Assembly (NCBI GenBank): GCA_039621445.1
Contig: CP154956.1
Span: 93,934,406-93,998,405, forward strand
DNA from: Euglena gracilis
Taxonomy: Eukaryota; Euglenida; Euglenophyceae; Euglenales
Direction: 5' to 3'
Length of the DNA: 64,000 bases
The notes beneath the pieces were generated by a model that did no database searches, was not told where the DNA came from, and saw nothing but the letters and a program-made list of their open reading frames with translations. The stretch's first letter is position 1; each line of letters begins with the position of its first letter. The translations under genes and the position numbers were made by a program. Positions 55,052 through 64,000 of this stretch are shown here, piece after piece.

Positions 55052-56932
55052 CTAATCCGGGCAAACCAAAACCATCCGGAGAGGTTCCATGGCCACCTTG
55101 GTCAAAACTCGGTCAAACACCGAAAAAGGTGGGTTCGCCCACAAAATGGAACTTTCCTTTTCTCCAATCCGACTCCAATCGTAGAAAAACGCGTTGTTCG
55201 CCCGGGTACAATACCGAGACTCTTGGAAGTTTCTGTGATTTGCGAATAGGTCCACATCGATGTCAAAATCGTTGATTTCCAAACGAGAAAGAACTTCCTT
55301 TTTGACATTGGGGACAAGCGTGTAACTTTCCCTTTTGAAGAGTCGGTAAATCCAATGAATCCTTGAACCATCATTTTCCATCAAAGGATACTTTTTTTCT
55401 TCCACGAGCAACTTGCAAGGGGGGGGTTGTGTCAAAAGACCACCCACTTTTTCATTGGTCAAAAAATCCATGCCCAAAACGGCTTCAAAAGCGTTTGTTT
55501 GGATGACCAACGCCTCTTGCTTCAAAATGCTCTCCCCAAATTGGAGTGTGAGCTCGGCTGTCCCATCCGAAAAAATAACATCTCCATTTCCAACTTGGAT
55601 GGGGACAACCATCGATCTCATGATGGCACCTGGTGGAACACATTTCCGGGCAATGGCACTTGTCGTTGCACCACTGTCGATGATGGCCTTGAGGGATGTC
55701 CCATTCATGGTCACATTGGTGATGAGGGATGTACCTTTCAAAATGTGGAGTGTGTCAATTTTCCTCTTTTTGGCTGAATCCGGTTGTTGTGTGGGAGTTT
55801 GTGAGGATGCGGGTGAACTTTTCTCCTTTGCTTTGGCTTTTCTTTCCTCTTTTTGTTTTGTCCAACATTTGTCCTCATAATGACCTTTCTTTCCACAAAA
55901 CTTGCACCAAAGAGAAACAGAAAACTGAGGGGGTCCAGGTTGGTTGGGCTGACTTTGCACACCATGCACATGAGAAAAACCCTTGCCTTTGCCCTTGCCT
56001 TTGGCAGGACCACTTCCTTTGCCTTTGGGGTAAACTCCTTTGCCTTTTCCTTTGCCTTGCACCTGGGAAAACCCTGAAGGCTTGGAAGATGAAGAAACCT
56101 GGGAATCAACCATGGGCAAGTCTCCTTGGGATTTTTGTGGCTGGGGTGTTTCCTGGAGAGTATGCAGCGAAATTTTCTTTTGAAGATGACGTTCCAACCA
56201 ATCTTCTTGGGCCTTTTCCAGCAAGCAAACTTTCAAGTCCTCATAAGTTTCTGTCCTCCTTTTGTAGTACCTGTCTTGTCTCAACTCAGAAAACATCTTG
56301 GGGTGAATTTTCTTGGAGAGGTAGAGGTACTTTTCCTGGTCTCCCAAAGCTCCCTTTGACATTCTGGCTGTCACCTCCTCAAACTCAACCAGCAACCTTT
56401 TCACTGTGGCTGGGTCTGGGGTGGCTGAAAGGGACTGGAGATGGTCAAGGGACTCCCGAAGCGTAAGGTCGTTCTCGAGCTTCGGAAACAGTTGGGACAA
56501 TGCCAAAAGCACTTTGTCAAGCTGGGACTGCTCCTCAACAACCTTTTCAACAACCTTTCTGTACTTGGGAACAACACATTGGATGAGCCAATCCAACTGG
56601 AAAGCTTCTGTGGCACTTTTCACACCGGAAAGACGCAACCAACGTTCAAACTCTTTCAAAAAGGCTTCAAGGTCCGAACCATCAAACGAAGGCAACGGGA
56701 TAGGAGGGAGTTTGGCTGTCACAGAACTTTCTTTCAACTCCAAGCTACCCTTGAACTTCTGAATCCTCTTCTCCCAAAAAGAGTGGGGTGTGAACGGGGA
56801 AACGAGAGGGGTTGACGAGTCCTTGGACTCGTGGCCGAAGACTCTGAGCTCGAGGTCCTTCAGCTTCTCCTCGATGTCATGTAGAGTGGACTGATGCTCA
56901 GGCTCTTGTTCAGGCGGTGGTGACTCAGTCAT
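55052..56932 (-). CDS. Gypsy A1 Gag-protease-Dam-like polyprotein
   Basis: 626 residues from the ATG at 56932. Residues 1-250 are Gag-like (PSFDGSDLEAFLKEFERWLR capsid start). Residues 288-320 are GKGK-rich. A CCHC knuckle lies at 343-356 (CKFCGKKGHYEDKC). Protease has IIDSGATTSAI at 417-427 and AVLGMDFL at 484-491. The Dam-like domain at about 553-626 reads DIDVDLFANHRNFQESRYCT, then SSILWANPPFSVFDRVLTKV with NPPF at 600-603, and VLVCPD directly before a TAG. In the mini-LTR protein the matching position is Trp (VVPKW), so TAG for TGG is likely. Gag would form the particle and the protease would process it. Confidence 0.9.
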   Translation of the reverse strand: MTESPPPEQEPEHQSTLHDIEEKLKDLELRVFGHESKDSSTPLVSPFTPHSFWEKRIQKFKGSLELKESSVTAKLPPIPLPSFDGSDLEAFLKEFERWLRLSGVKSATEAFQLDWLIQCVVPKYRKVVEKVVEEQSQLDKVLLALSQLFPKLENDLTLRESLDHLQSLSATPDPATVKRLLVEFEEVTARMSKGALGDQEKYLYLSKKIHPKMFSELRQDRYYKRRTETYEDLKVCLLEKAQEDWLERHLQKKISLHTLQETPQPQKSQGDLPMVDSQVSSSSKPSGFSQVQGKGKGKGVYPKGKGSGPAKGKGKGKGFSHVHGVQSQPNQPGPPQFSVSLWCKFCGKKGHYEDKCWTKQKEERKAKAKEKSSPASSQTPTQQPDSAKKRKIDTLHILKGTSLITNVTMNGTSLKAIIDSGATTSAIARKCVPPGAIMRSMVVPIQVGNGDVIFSDGTAELTLQFGESILKQEALVIQTNAFEAVLGMDFLTNEKVGGLLTQPPPCKLLVEEKKYPLMENDGSRIHWIYRLFKRESYTLVPNVKKEVLSRLEINDFDIDVDLFANHRNFQESRYCTRANNAFFYDWSRIGEKESSILWANPPFSVFDRVLTKVAMEPLRMVLVCPD

Positions 56933-57234
56933 GGCGGCTCACAGGCTCACGCTATGGCTTTTCACGCTTGAGAGGGTTCTCTTTCTTTGTCTCTCCCCGG
57001 GGGTGGGCTTTGTCCGGCTGGCCTTAGTAAAAAGCTTTGACTGGGGGCCAACCACAAATGAGTGGGTCAGACCGGTCCAGTCAGGTGGTCAGAGGGAAGG
57101 TCAGAGCTCCTCGGCGGCTCACTTCTCCTCTTGTTGCTCTCGGCGGTGTCGTTCCTCCGACGACTTCCGACGACAGCGACCACGGGTAGGATAGGACAGC
57201 AAGTCGAGGTCGAGGATGCCCCTCTGCTACCAAT
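56933..57234 (-). other. Gypsy A1 leader and primer-binding site
   Basis: A non-coding leader of about 290 bp lies between LTR and Gag ATG. The PBS is 57221-57232 (minus TGGTAGCAGAGG), separated from the LTR by two bases, and suits initiator tRNA-Met. Confidence 0.85.
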
Positions 57235-57674
57235 TGTAAAGCTTTCAGTCCTTCGGTCCTTCTTCTTCTTCTCGGACTGAGGACTCAGCTCCGTAGGATC
57301 TTTTTTCGAACTCTCCTTTTTCTCGACCTTTTGACCTTCGTGGCGGTTTTACTTGCAATCCACAAGCAAGGAACACATTTTGTAACAAAGCACTAAAGCC
57401 AGCCTGTGAAAGGGGGGTAAGGCATATGTACACCAAATTGTCCGACACATCACAGTAGGAATGTTGCTGGGTGTGGTTGGGCGGTTGGTTGGTAAAGGTG
57501 GGGGGGGGGCGTTGGGGAAGACTCCTTTGTGGAAGGCCCCCACCCATGAAGGACACATGGGCCAATTGTCAAGGTAGGTTCTTGCACCTTTCTTCAATGA
57601 GCAAAGGGGGTCTCTTTCACTCCACTGCCCAGGGAGGTCAGGGGGGGGGGAAGGTAGCCAAAGCCACCTTTTCA
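57235..57674 (-). repeat. Gypsy A1 5' LTR
   Basis: 440 bp, TG...CA, adjacent to the PBS. The right flank CAGAT at 57675-57679 pairs with AAGAT at 50139-50143 as the target duplication. After it the DIRS-like frame resumes. Confidence 0.9.
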
Positions 57675-58345
57675 CAGATTACATGTCAAAAAGGAAGTTG
57701 GCTGCCATTTTGGGTCAAATAAGATGCAATCTAATGGTCCTGCCCTTTCTAAGGGCTTTTACAGACACCTGGAAAAATTTTTGGTGGCAACGTCCACAGC
57801 CCCCTTGGACTCAAAACACCCCATCTCCCAGGAAATAAGGGCCCAATTAAGAGAAATAAATCTCTATTGGATACCTGGTGGTGCAGACCCTTCCCCCAAA
57901 ATGCAACCAGGGAGTTGCACTCAGACAGCAGCACCCATCCCTGGGGGGGGGCTGGACATCCTCACAGGAGAAATTGTGCAGGAATTTTGGAGAAAAGTCT
58001 GCATTTTACACATCAATGAAAAGGAGCTCAGTGCAGCAATAAACACTGTGAAAGGCTTGAGCAAACTTGGGGAAACTGTTTCTTTGTCAGTGGACAATCA
58101 GGTAATTTACTTTTACCAAACAAAAGGTGGGGGCAGAAAGGACACATTCAACAAAAAGCTAAGACCATTTTTCAAATGGTGCATGGATCAACAAGTAAAC
58201 CTCGAATTCAACTGGGTGCCTTCCAAGGAATACTTAGCAGACCCCATAAGCAGACGGGAAATGGACAGGGGGGATTATTATTTAGACCCCCCAATTTTTT
58301 CAATGGTTAAGACAGCAATCCCAAAATTTCATAAATCTGGAAACA
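57675..58345 (+). CDS. DIRS-like RT end and RNase H
   Basis: This continues the interrupted RT (YMSKRKLAAILGQIR, then FRAFTDT-type text in shifting phase). RNase H has ILHINEKELSAAINTVKGLS (catalytic Glu), VSLSVDNQVIYFYQTKGGG (Asp) and the RNase H end VPSKEYLADPISRREMDRGD. It lies in one open frame from 57724. Its role is to remove element RNA during cDNA synthesis. Confidence 0.75.
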
Positions 58346-58777
58346 GATTTGTTTGCCTCCCCAGGCAACCAAAAACTGCCCAATTTTGTGGACAGGTGGC
58401 CCCATTGGGAGGCCACAGACGTAAATGCACTACAACGTCCACTGGACGACATGGGGGATCTTTATGCAACCCCCCCTCGGTCAAAAAACCAGAAATTTCT
58501 TCCCAGGTTGAAAATTTTTCCCCAGACCAAAGTTTTGACGGTCACCCCCAACTGGAATTCAGCCACATGGTGGCCCCAATTAATAAAAATGAAATTGCCA
58601 GGGACCCCCTGCCTGGAAATCACCCCCTACAGGTGTATGTTCACCAATTGCAGGGGAGAACAAATGCCACCTCCCAGGTGGCCCCTGCTTTGCATGATTT
58701 GCTCAGGCAAATCATGGAGGGGAAACAAATTCAGGTTCAGACCATTAACGATTTACTGGGGAGAAACCCGAGCCTAA
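58330..58777 (+). pseudogene. DIRS-like Dam-type methyltransferase-like domain
   Basis: Read one base out of phase with the RNase H frame: DLFASPGNQKLPNFVDRWPH, WEATDVNALQRPLDDMGDLY, ATPPRSKNQKFLPRL, VTPNWNSATWWPQLIK. This is the methyltransferase-like domain that follows RNase H in DIRS elements. NPP is TPP here, so catalytic capacity is doubtful. The phase change may be an ORF overlap, as known in DIRS elements, or a mutation. Confidence 0.7.
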
Positions 58778-59882
58778 AACGTTATCAGAGTGCTTTTGCA
58801 CTTCTGTGGGTCATTTTGGAACACATGGCGGTGCCCCCCCCTGAAGCCACCACTGACCAGGTGGCTGACGCTTTAATAAAATTATCCCAATTCTCCAAAG
58901 CCCAAGCCCGCAATGCATACAGTGCTATGCTTTTGGTTCCTGGGTTTGGTGGGCTGAGATTCCACACCCTAGTGACCCCCTACAAGAGGCTTTGGAACCA
59001 AAACCTCGAGAAGTATGGGGCATTTTGGGATCCCCTCCCAATCTTCCTGGGGCTGGCAGAGACCCCTATGCCCACTGATATTTGTACCTTGCGTACCCAG
59101 CTGATTTTTTGCTCACGAATTCTCTGTTTATATCGACCCTCTGACTTGGCACAAGTCAAACGAATCACCAGTGTTTTGGATAGAGCACCCTGCATTAAAA
59201 TAAAACGTACATGCCAAAAGTTTCACAAGTGGGAAAGGGTGGTGCCCATTCCCCAATGTCCACAAATAAGAGCATTTCATTTAATTCTTATGTGGCTGCT
59301 ACAAGTTCATTTGTCAGCCCCGGGGGCCCCCTTCTGATTTCATTAAAACCCCCTTCAGGGCCATTAGTGCAGACACTGTTGCTTCTATCACAAAATATTT
59401 TTTTGGCCAAGCATAGGTTGACCCCCAAAGTGTGGGGGGCCCACTCCACCAGAGGGGCAGGAGTTGGTTTACTCAAAAAATTGGGCCTTTCTGCCCAAGA
59501 AGTTTGTGAAATTGGCCAGTGGAGGGGGGTGGAGGCTTTCACAACCCACTATCACGGACTGAGTGCCCAAGGTGCCCTGGAAAATGATCTGCCCCCCCTA
59601 ATTTCAGTGCACAATCTGGCGGTACAAGGGCAAAGTGCGGAGCCTGTCTCGTACTCCCTCGAGGAAAACACACCGAGGGCGAAGCACAAAGACCTTGTGA
59701 GCCCCACCCCCCCCGGCGGTGTTCGGATTGTTTTGGTGCGTCGGGTTAGGAGTTCCTTGCTTAGTGCCGCTTCGCCGGAGTTGGCTGACGATGCTGCTCC
59801 GCCTTGGCGACGTGACTTCTTGCCCCTGGGGGGGTCCCCCCCTGCCCCCCTGGCGTCCATTTTCTTCCCGAGGGCTTTGTAA
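58600..59882 (+). pseudogene. DIRS-like tyrosine recombinase
   Basis: An N-terminal SAM-like helical domain (ALHDLLRQIMEGKQIQVQTI, LLGRNPSLKRYQSAFALLWV) precedes the catalytic region. The first Arg is in CLYRPSDLAQVKR. After a frameshift near 59.31 kb, WGAHSTRGAGVGLLKKLGLS supplies the HxxR pair, IGQWRG the Trp/His position and TTHYHG the Tyr nucleophile. All tyrosine-recombinase residues are recognisable, but in two frames. It would integrate a circular cDNA by recombination. The tail to 59882 is low-complexity. Confidence 0.8.
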
Positions 59883-60284
59883 AGCTTTTCGTCCTTCTTC
59901 TTCTTGGACTCAGCTTTGTAGGATCTTTTTCGAACTCTCCTTTTTTCCTCGAACTTTTGTCCTTCGTGGCGCATTTACTTCCAAACCATAAGCACAAAAC
60001 ACATTTTGTACCAAAGCTTCAAGGCCAGCCTGCGCACAAAGGTAAGATATGTACACCAAAAGTTCCGACACATCACAGTAGGAATGTTGCTGGGTATGGT
60101 TGGGCGGTTGGTGGGGGGGGGGGCGTTTGGGAAGACTCCTTTGTGGAAGGCCCCCCCCATAAAGCACACATGGGCCAATTGTGAGTGGTTCTTGCACCTT
60201 TCTTCAATGAGCAAGGGGGGTCTCTTTCATCCACTGCCCAAGGGAGGTCGGGGGGGGGGGAAGGTAGCCAAAGCCACCTTTTCA
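59878..60284 (-). repeat. Gypsy A2 3' LTR
   Basis: 407 bp, TGTAAAGC to CCTTTTCA, shorter than the A1 LTRs through small deletions (for example in the GGACTGAGGACTCAG region). It begins directly after the DIRS-like recombinase tail. The 738 bp from PPT to the chromodomain stop are non-coding. Confidence 0.85.
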
Positions 60285-61022
60285 ATCCCCCCCTTTGTTG
60301 GAGCAAAGCCCCACCAAGCACACACAAAGGGGGCTCAAAAGACTTGGCTGAAATCTCAGGTGAACGTCTTTTTTTTTTGACTCGTGAACGTGGGCCGGAA
60401 AATCGGCATCAATCGTTCACTTTTTTATTTTGGTCAGGGGGCAGTGGAAGAGAAATCAAAAACTTTTTACACCAGCCAGCTTGTGTCGTTTCTGGCTGTG
60501 GGGGGTTTTCTTTCTCTTTCCCGTTTGCTCTCTCTCTGGCCTTTCTCTCTCTCACAAAAACTGGGAAAAGCCATAATCAAACATCATCTGAATCAATCCA
60601 ACAGACATGAACTCCAAGTCCAACAAAGAACATCAAATCAAAGAACAACACAGTCAACGAACAACAAAATGATGAACGACAACTCTACTTTAACAAAATG
60701 ATGAACATGAACATCTTCTGGAAATTGAACATGATGAAGAAGAACTTGATGTTGAAGAATATAAGGTGACTTGTTGTGGTTGGTGGTCTGGTGCTGCGGC
60801 GAACCTGGTGGTAGAATAATGGCCTGGCCAAAATGGCATTCGAATTCAGGCTGATTCCACTCTTAGGTGCAAGACCTAAGTGCCTCTGGCCCTGTGGCTT
60901 CTGCACCCAGACATCCTGCTCCTCAGCAGCTGGGCTGGCACTTAGAAAAGAGAGGGGTTATTCTGCTTTCTTGGCTGGGTGTGCATGCTGGGGTCAGTTT
61001 CTGATGCCCAAGGCACCAAATT

Positions 61023-62894
61023 TCATGGAAACAGTATGACTGTGAAAACTGGACTGGGTTTGGTATTCTGATTCTTCTGCACTTTCTTCAAAACCTCTTG
61101 CAAACCATTGTCCTGAATGTAATTCTGAAAAACTGAGTTCATTCTTCCACCTGGCAAAATGAAACTTCTGACTGGTTCCCATGTTGATGAATGCACTGGG
61201 TACTTCTCCCACTTTGTCAAAAACCTCCAACCATTTCTGAACTTGTGATCCAAAATGGCTTCAACATTGTAAAAACCCATTTTTGCAGCCTCCATTTCTG
61301 AAAACTGTCTGGCTGTTTTGGGCAAATCTGAAACACATTCTGAAGCAAAACTGCTGACTTTTTCTGGTTCTGACTGTGAAACCGAAACAGGCACAGAATC
61401 TGCAGCACAGGGCTACAGCATGGAGCCCACAGGCCCCAGAACTCCTTCATGTTGAAGTTCTTCTTGTGGAAGTTGAACAGCATCATCACCAACATTTTTA
61501 ACATCAACAGCAAGTTCAGCAGCAGCAACTGCAGCAGCCTGCTGCAAAGGTCCATCTGGACCACTCTCCTCCAGGTTGTCTTTCTCAATCTCCGACTTTT
61601 TCTGCCAAATTCTCCTTGGAACACCACCATGTCGACCGACTTCAAAATTTGATTTCTTTGAATTGAAACTTCGTTCTGGCCCTCGGGCCTTGCTTCTGGT
61701 AACCATCTGAGAAGAAAAAGATTGGGGAACTGGGTCTTTCGGGGGTCTGGGTCCTTCTGGGGTTTCTGGTGGGTCGTCGCGTGCGCTCGGCCGTGCGTCG
61801 CGTGCTCGTTCGGCTGTTCTGGGCCTTTCGCCTCGCGTTTCTTGGTCTGGCTTTGTTCTGTCGTGTTCTGGTTTTGTCGTGCGTTCGTCGCGTGCGCCTC
61901 TGTGTGCGTCGCTTGCGCCTCGCTGTTCGCCGCCTGTTCCTCGGTCGTCTGTGTGACCTGTGAATGAAGCAGGGGGTTGTGCACCATCAAATTCCTCACA
62001 CTCCTCTGACAAAAACGAAGTGTCATTGTGTGGGTCATGGACAGAACTCCAGTGTTTCACTTGGGAGAACGAAACTTTCACCAAACCTCCCAATGATGGA
62101 GATGCCAAAATTTGCAAAGAGTTGTAGTGCACTTGAACAACTTTGTAGGGTCCAAACCATGGACTGGCGATCTTTTTGACTTTTCTCTGGGGCCATCGAG
62201 ACTTGTGGACGAGAACAAATTGACCAATTTCATAAACGGCAGGTTTCCGAACCTTGTTTTTCCGCTCCATCGCCAAAGATCTGAGATGTTTCAGCCTCAA
62301 ACTTGCCTTTTCTTGAAGCAAAAGTTGTTCCAAAATCCAATTTTCGACAGATGGGCTTTCACACGGTTCTCCAACACTTTCGAATTTCCATGGAGATCGA
62401 CCGAGAAAAAGTTCCGATGTAGACATTCCCGTCGAACTTGAAATCTGGCTGTTCATCACAAAATTGACGTACGGAAGCAACTTTGGCCAATCCTTTGTAC
62501 CCGTTTCGTGCACAAGACATCTCAATGTTTGCACAAACGAACGATTTTCTCTTTCCATCAAACCATTTGATGAAGGATGTCTCGGAAGAGAAAACGAAAC
62601 CTTGATTCCAAGTGATTTCATGGCCTCTTGGTAAAAACCGGAACTTGACTTGAAGCGAATGTCATTGTCACTCAAAACGTCGTTGGGGCGACCAAATTTT
62701 TCCACCCATTCTTTCAAAATCATCTTCAACACTTTTTCACCCGTCACTTCTTTGTGGCATGGGAGGTACAAACAAAACCGACTCAAACCATCCACAATGC
62801 CCAAAGCGTAATCAAAAGAATTGAATTCATCAAGGACGACAAAATCAAGAAAAATGATGTCGTTGCAAAGGGGAGGAATTGGCAAACAACCCAA
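61023..62894 (-). CDS. Gypsy A2 integrase core, linker and chromodomain
   Basis: From 62894: GCLPIPPLCNDIIFLDFVVL with the first catalytic Asp, VLSDNDIRFKSSSGFY with the second, SSNGLMERENRSFVQTL with Glu, then the C-terminal domain (FVLVHKSRWPQRKVKKIASP). The charged Arg/Glu/Pro linker ends at a TAG near 61413. The frame carries on into the chromodomain (61023-61394: YNVEAILDHKFRNGW, STWEPVRSFI), with the cage Trp intact. Here the DDE triad is in one frame, unlike in A1. Confidence 0.85.
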
Positions 62895-62912
62895 AAGTCC
62901 ACGATCGGCTTG

Positions 62913-63993
62913 TCAACTTGGCTTTGACATGACACATGTTTGACACGAACCCAAAACATTCCGAAACAAACCGAACAAATCCTTTCTCGAGAGGGATGAA
63001 TGGAAATTTTGGAGAAATGACCAAAGCGTTCGCTCGGGACCGGGATGACCATGAACTCGATGTAGCCACGATGAAACTTGGGGAAGACTTTCCTTGGGGA
63101 TGGCCAATTTTCGCTCACAAAAAAGTTTGTCTTTGGCCTTGAACCACAAACAATCATCGATGACTTGAGCTTTCCATGGTTCCAATTTTTCCCAAATCTC
63201 GGCAAAATCACTCGATGGGTAATCCAATGGAAAATTGAAATCTTTCATCTCAAACGACAAAACTTGCAAAGAAAGATCCAATTGGGAGTCCATCTTTTCG
63301 AATGCATCTTTTGCCAAATTTTCGAATTCAACATTGAACTTTTGGTCAAAATGACTCCTTGACAACCAAGCACACCACTCATTCTTCATTCCGGGTGTAT
63401 GCACAATCTTGATCTTGAATTGACCCAAAAAACAAAACCAACGTCTCAATCTTTGATTCACGGGGGGTTCTTTGTCCAAGAAATTCTTGAGGGCCTCATG
63501 ATCACAAAACCAAACAACCGGCAAACCTTGTAAAATTCTACTTTGCGTTGAAAAAATTAGCACACCGGCCAAAAGTTCTTGTTCAAAAGTCGAATACCTT
63601 GACCTTGTGGGGCACCATTTCCAATTCCAATGCCCGATCGGGACCAACCGGAATTCATTTGGGTAATTGTGAATGAGCACACCTTCTTTGGACATACCTT
63701 GGGTTGCAAATCCTTGATGAACTTGAGAGGGGTCCAATGATTGCCATTGAAAAATTGTACCACCTCCCCCCCGGTCGGAGGCATCGGTAATGACAACCAT
63801 TTCTCCACACGACCGTGGTACCCCGAGGGGCACCGCATCCAAAAGTTTTTGTTTGATGTCCTCGATGAGATTTTCTTCTTTTTGGGTCCAAACAAATCTT
63901 GCATTTTTCTTGAGAAGATCGGTCAAGTCCGCACTTGAAAATGTGAATGCTTTCACATGGCGACGAAAAAAGTTGCAAGCTCCCAAAAAGCAC
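62913..63993 (-). CDS. Gypsy A2 RT end, RNase H and integrase zinc finger
   Basis: An open frame of 357 residues. The RT thumb end is GACNFFRRHVKAFTFSSADL. RNase H has VVITDASDRGGGGTIFQWQS (first Asp), TFEQELLAGVLIFS (Glu), WFCDHEALKNFL and CAWLSRSHFD. The integrase zinc-binding part is WLHRVHGHPGPERTL ... CQTCVM. It ends at a TGA where A1 has a Ser codon. This stretch supplies the RNase H N-terminus that A1 lost. Confidence 0.85.
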
Positions 63994-64000
63994 GGAGAAC

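Larger units (their letters stand above)
50144..57674 (-). mobile_element. Gypsy element A1: full-length but dead chromovirus with Dam-like domain
   Basis: Both LTRs (440 bp), PBS, PPT and a 5-bp target repeat (AAGAT / CAGAT, 4 of 5 match) are present, so the ends are certain. The minus-strand order is Gag with CCHC knuckle, protease, Dam-like domain, RT (truncated), RNase H, integrase, linker, chromodomain. Breaks seen against copy A2 or family expectation are a TAG in the Dam-like domain, deletion of the RT palm, one extra A in an A run within RNase H, one missing C and a TAA in integrase. Confidence 0.9.
48241..59877 (+). mobile_element. DIRS-like tyrosine-recombinase retrotransposon, split by two insertions
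   Basis: Parts are 48241-49064 (RT), 50087-50143 (a short bridge) and 57675-59877 (end of RT, RNase H, Dam-like domain, tyrosine recombinase). When the TRIM (49065-50086) and gypsy A1 (50144-57674) are skipped, the bridge reads in frame on both sides (KVKTIEKELEKL, then YMSKRKLAAILGQIR). That supports a single original element. Domain order RT, RNase H, MT, YR is that of DIRS elements, which integrate with a tyrosine recombinase and not a DDE integrase. Both ends are uncertain. The left end joins gypsy Gag and the right end abuts gypsy A2. Confidence 0.75.
59878..64000 (-). mobile_element. Gypsy element A2, partial (5' half beyond window)
   Basis: A second copy of the A family, running off the right edge inside RT/RNase H. 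Present are the 3' LTR (59878-60284), PPT (60285-60297), a 3' untranslated segment, chromodomain, integrase, RNase H and the RT end. It has nonsense codons at integrase Ser/TGA (about 62912) and in the linker (TAG near 61413), but lacks the A1 RT deletion at its visible end. Comparing A1 and A2 shows which breaks are private. Confidence 0.9.

Overview
The window looks like intergenic DNA from a large, repeat-rich eukaryotic genome. I found no rRNA, no convincing host gene and no prokaryotic operon. Nearly all recognisable coding sequence belongs to retrotransposons. A dinoflagellate or another large-genome alga is my best guess. The reasons are the density of degenerate LTR and DIRS-like elements, a Ty3/gypsy element carrying a cytosine methyltransferase domain (a type reported from Symbiodinium), long poly-G/poly-C runs, kilobase tetranucleotide arrays and a short CCCTAA/CCCTAAA tract. 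The species cannot be named from this sequence.

Layout. (1) 1-12.3 kb is non-coding, with G/C homopolymers, short hairpin families, a dispersed repeat in four copies and microsatellites. (2) 12.3-12.7 kb has a coding-like fragment, possibly the end of a non-LTR retrotransposon. (3) 13.35-18.4 kb has two very long tetranucleotide arrays, (ATGT)n and (ACAT)n, in opposite orientation. Between them lie a C-rich block and the 3' end plus LTR of an LTR element. (4) 18.4-29.5 kb is gypsy element C (minus strand): coiled-coil Gag, repeat-expanded linker, C5 cytosine methyltransferase-like domain, protease, RT, RNase H, integrase, chromodomain. (5) 30-32 kb is a broken proline-rich reading frame. (6) 32.2-43.7 kb is gypsy element B (minus). 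It is split by a 1.68-kb young mini-LTR element that carries only a Dam/NPPF methyltransferase-like ORF. (7) 43.2-48.2 kb is a stack of nested LTRs and 5' ends of B-related elements (mostly plus). (8) 48.24-59.88 kb is a DIRS-like tyrosine-recombinase element (plus). Two insertions lie within about 80 bp of each other in it: a TRIM-like element whose LTRs contain a tRNA-Met-like unit (49.07-50.09 kb), and gypsy element A1 (minus, 50.14-57.67 kb, complete with LTRs, PBS, PPT and a near-perfect TSD). (9) 59.88-64 kb is a second A element, A2, running off the window.

The unifying observation is that every substantial retroelement here carries a methyltransferase-like domain. Element C has a C5-type domain. 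A1, B, the mini-LTR element and the DIRS-like element have Dam-like (NPPF-type) domains, some degenerate. Four LTR families and the TRIM share the same primer-binding motif, TGGTAGCAG or its variant TGGTATCAG, which suits initiator tRNA-Met. Most copies are dead: the breaks include nonsense codons, frameshifts and an excised RT palm in A1. The mini-LTR element is the clearest intact and recent one, because its two LTRs differ at one visible position.
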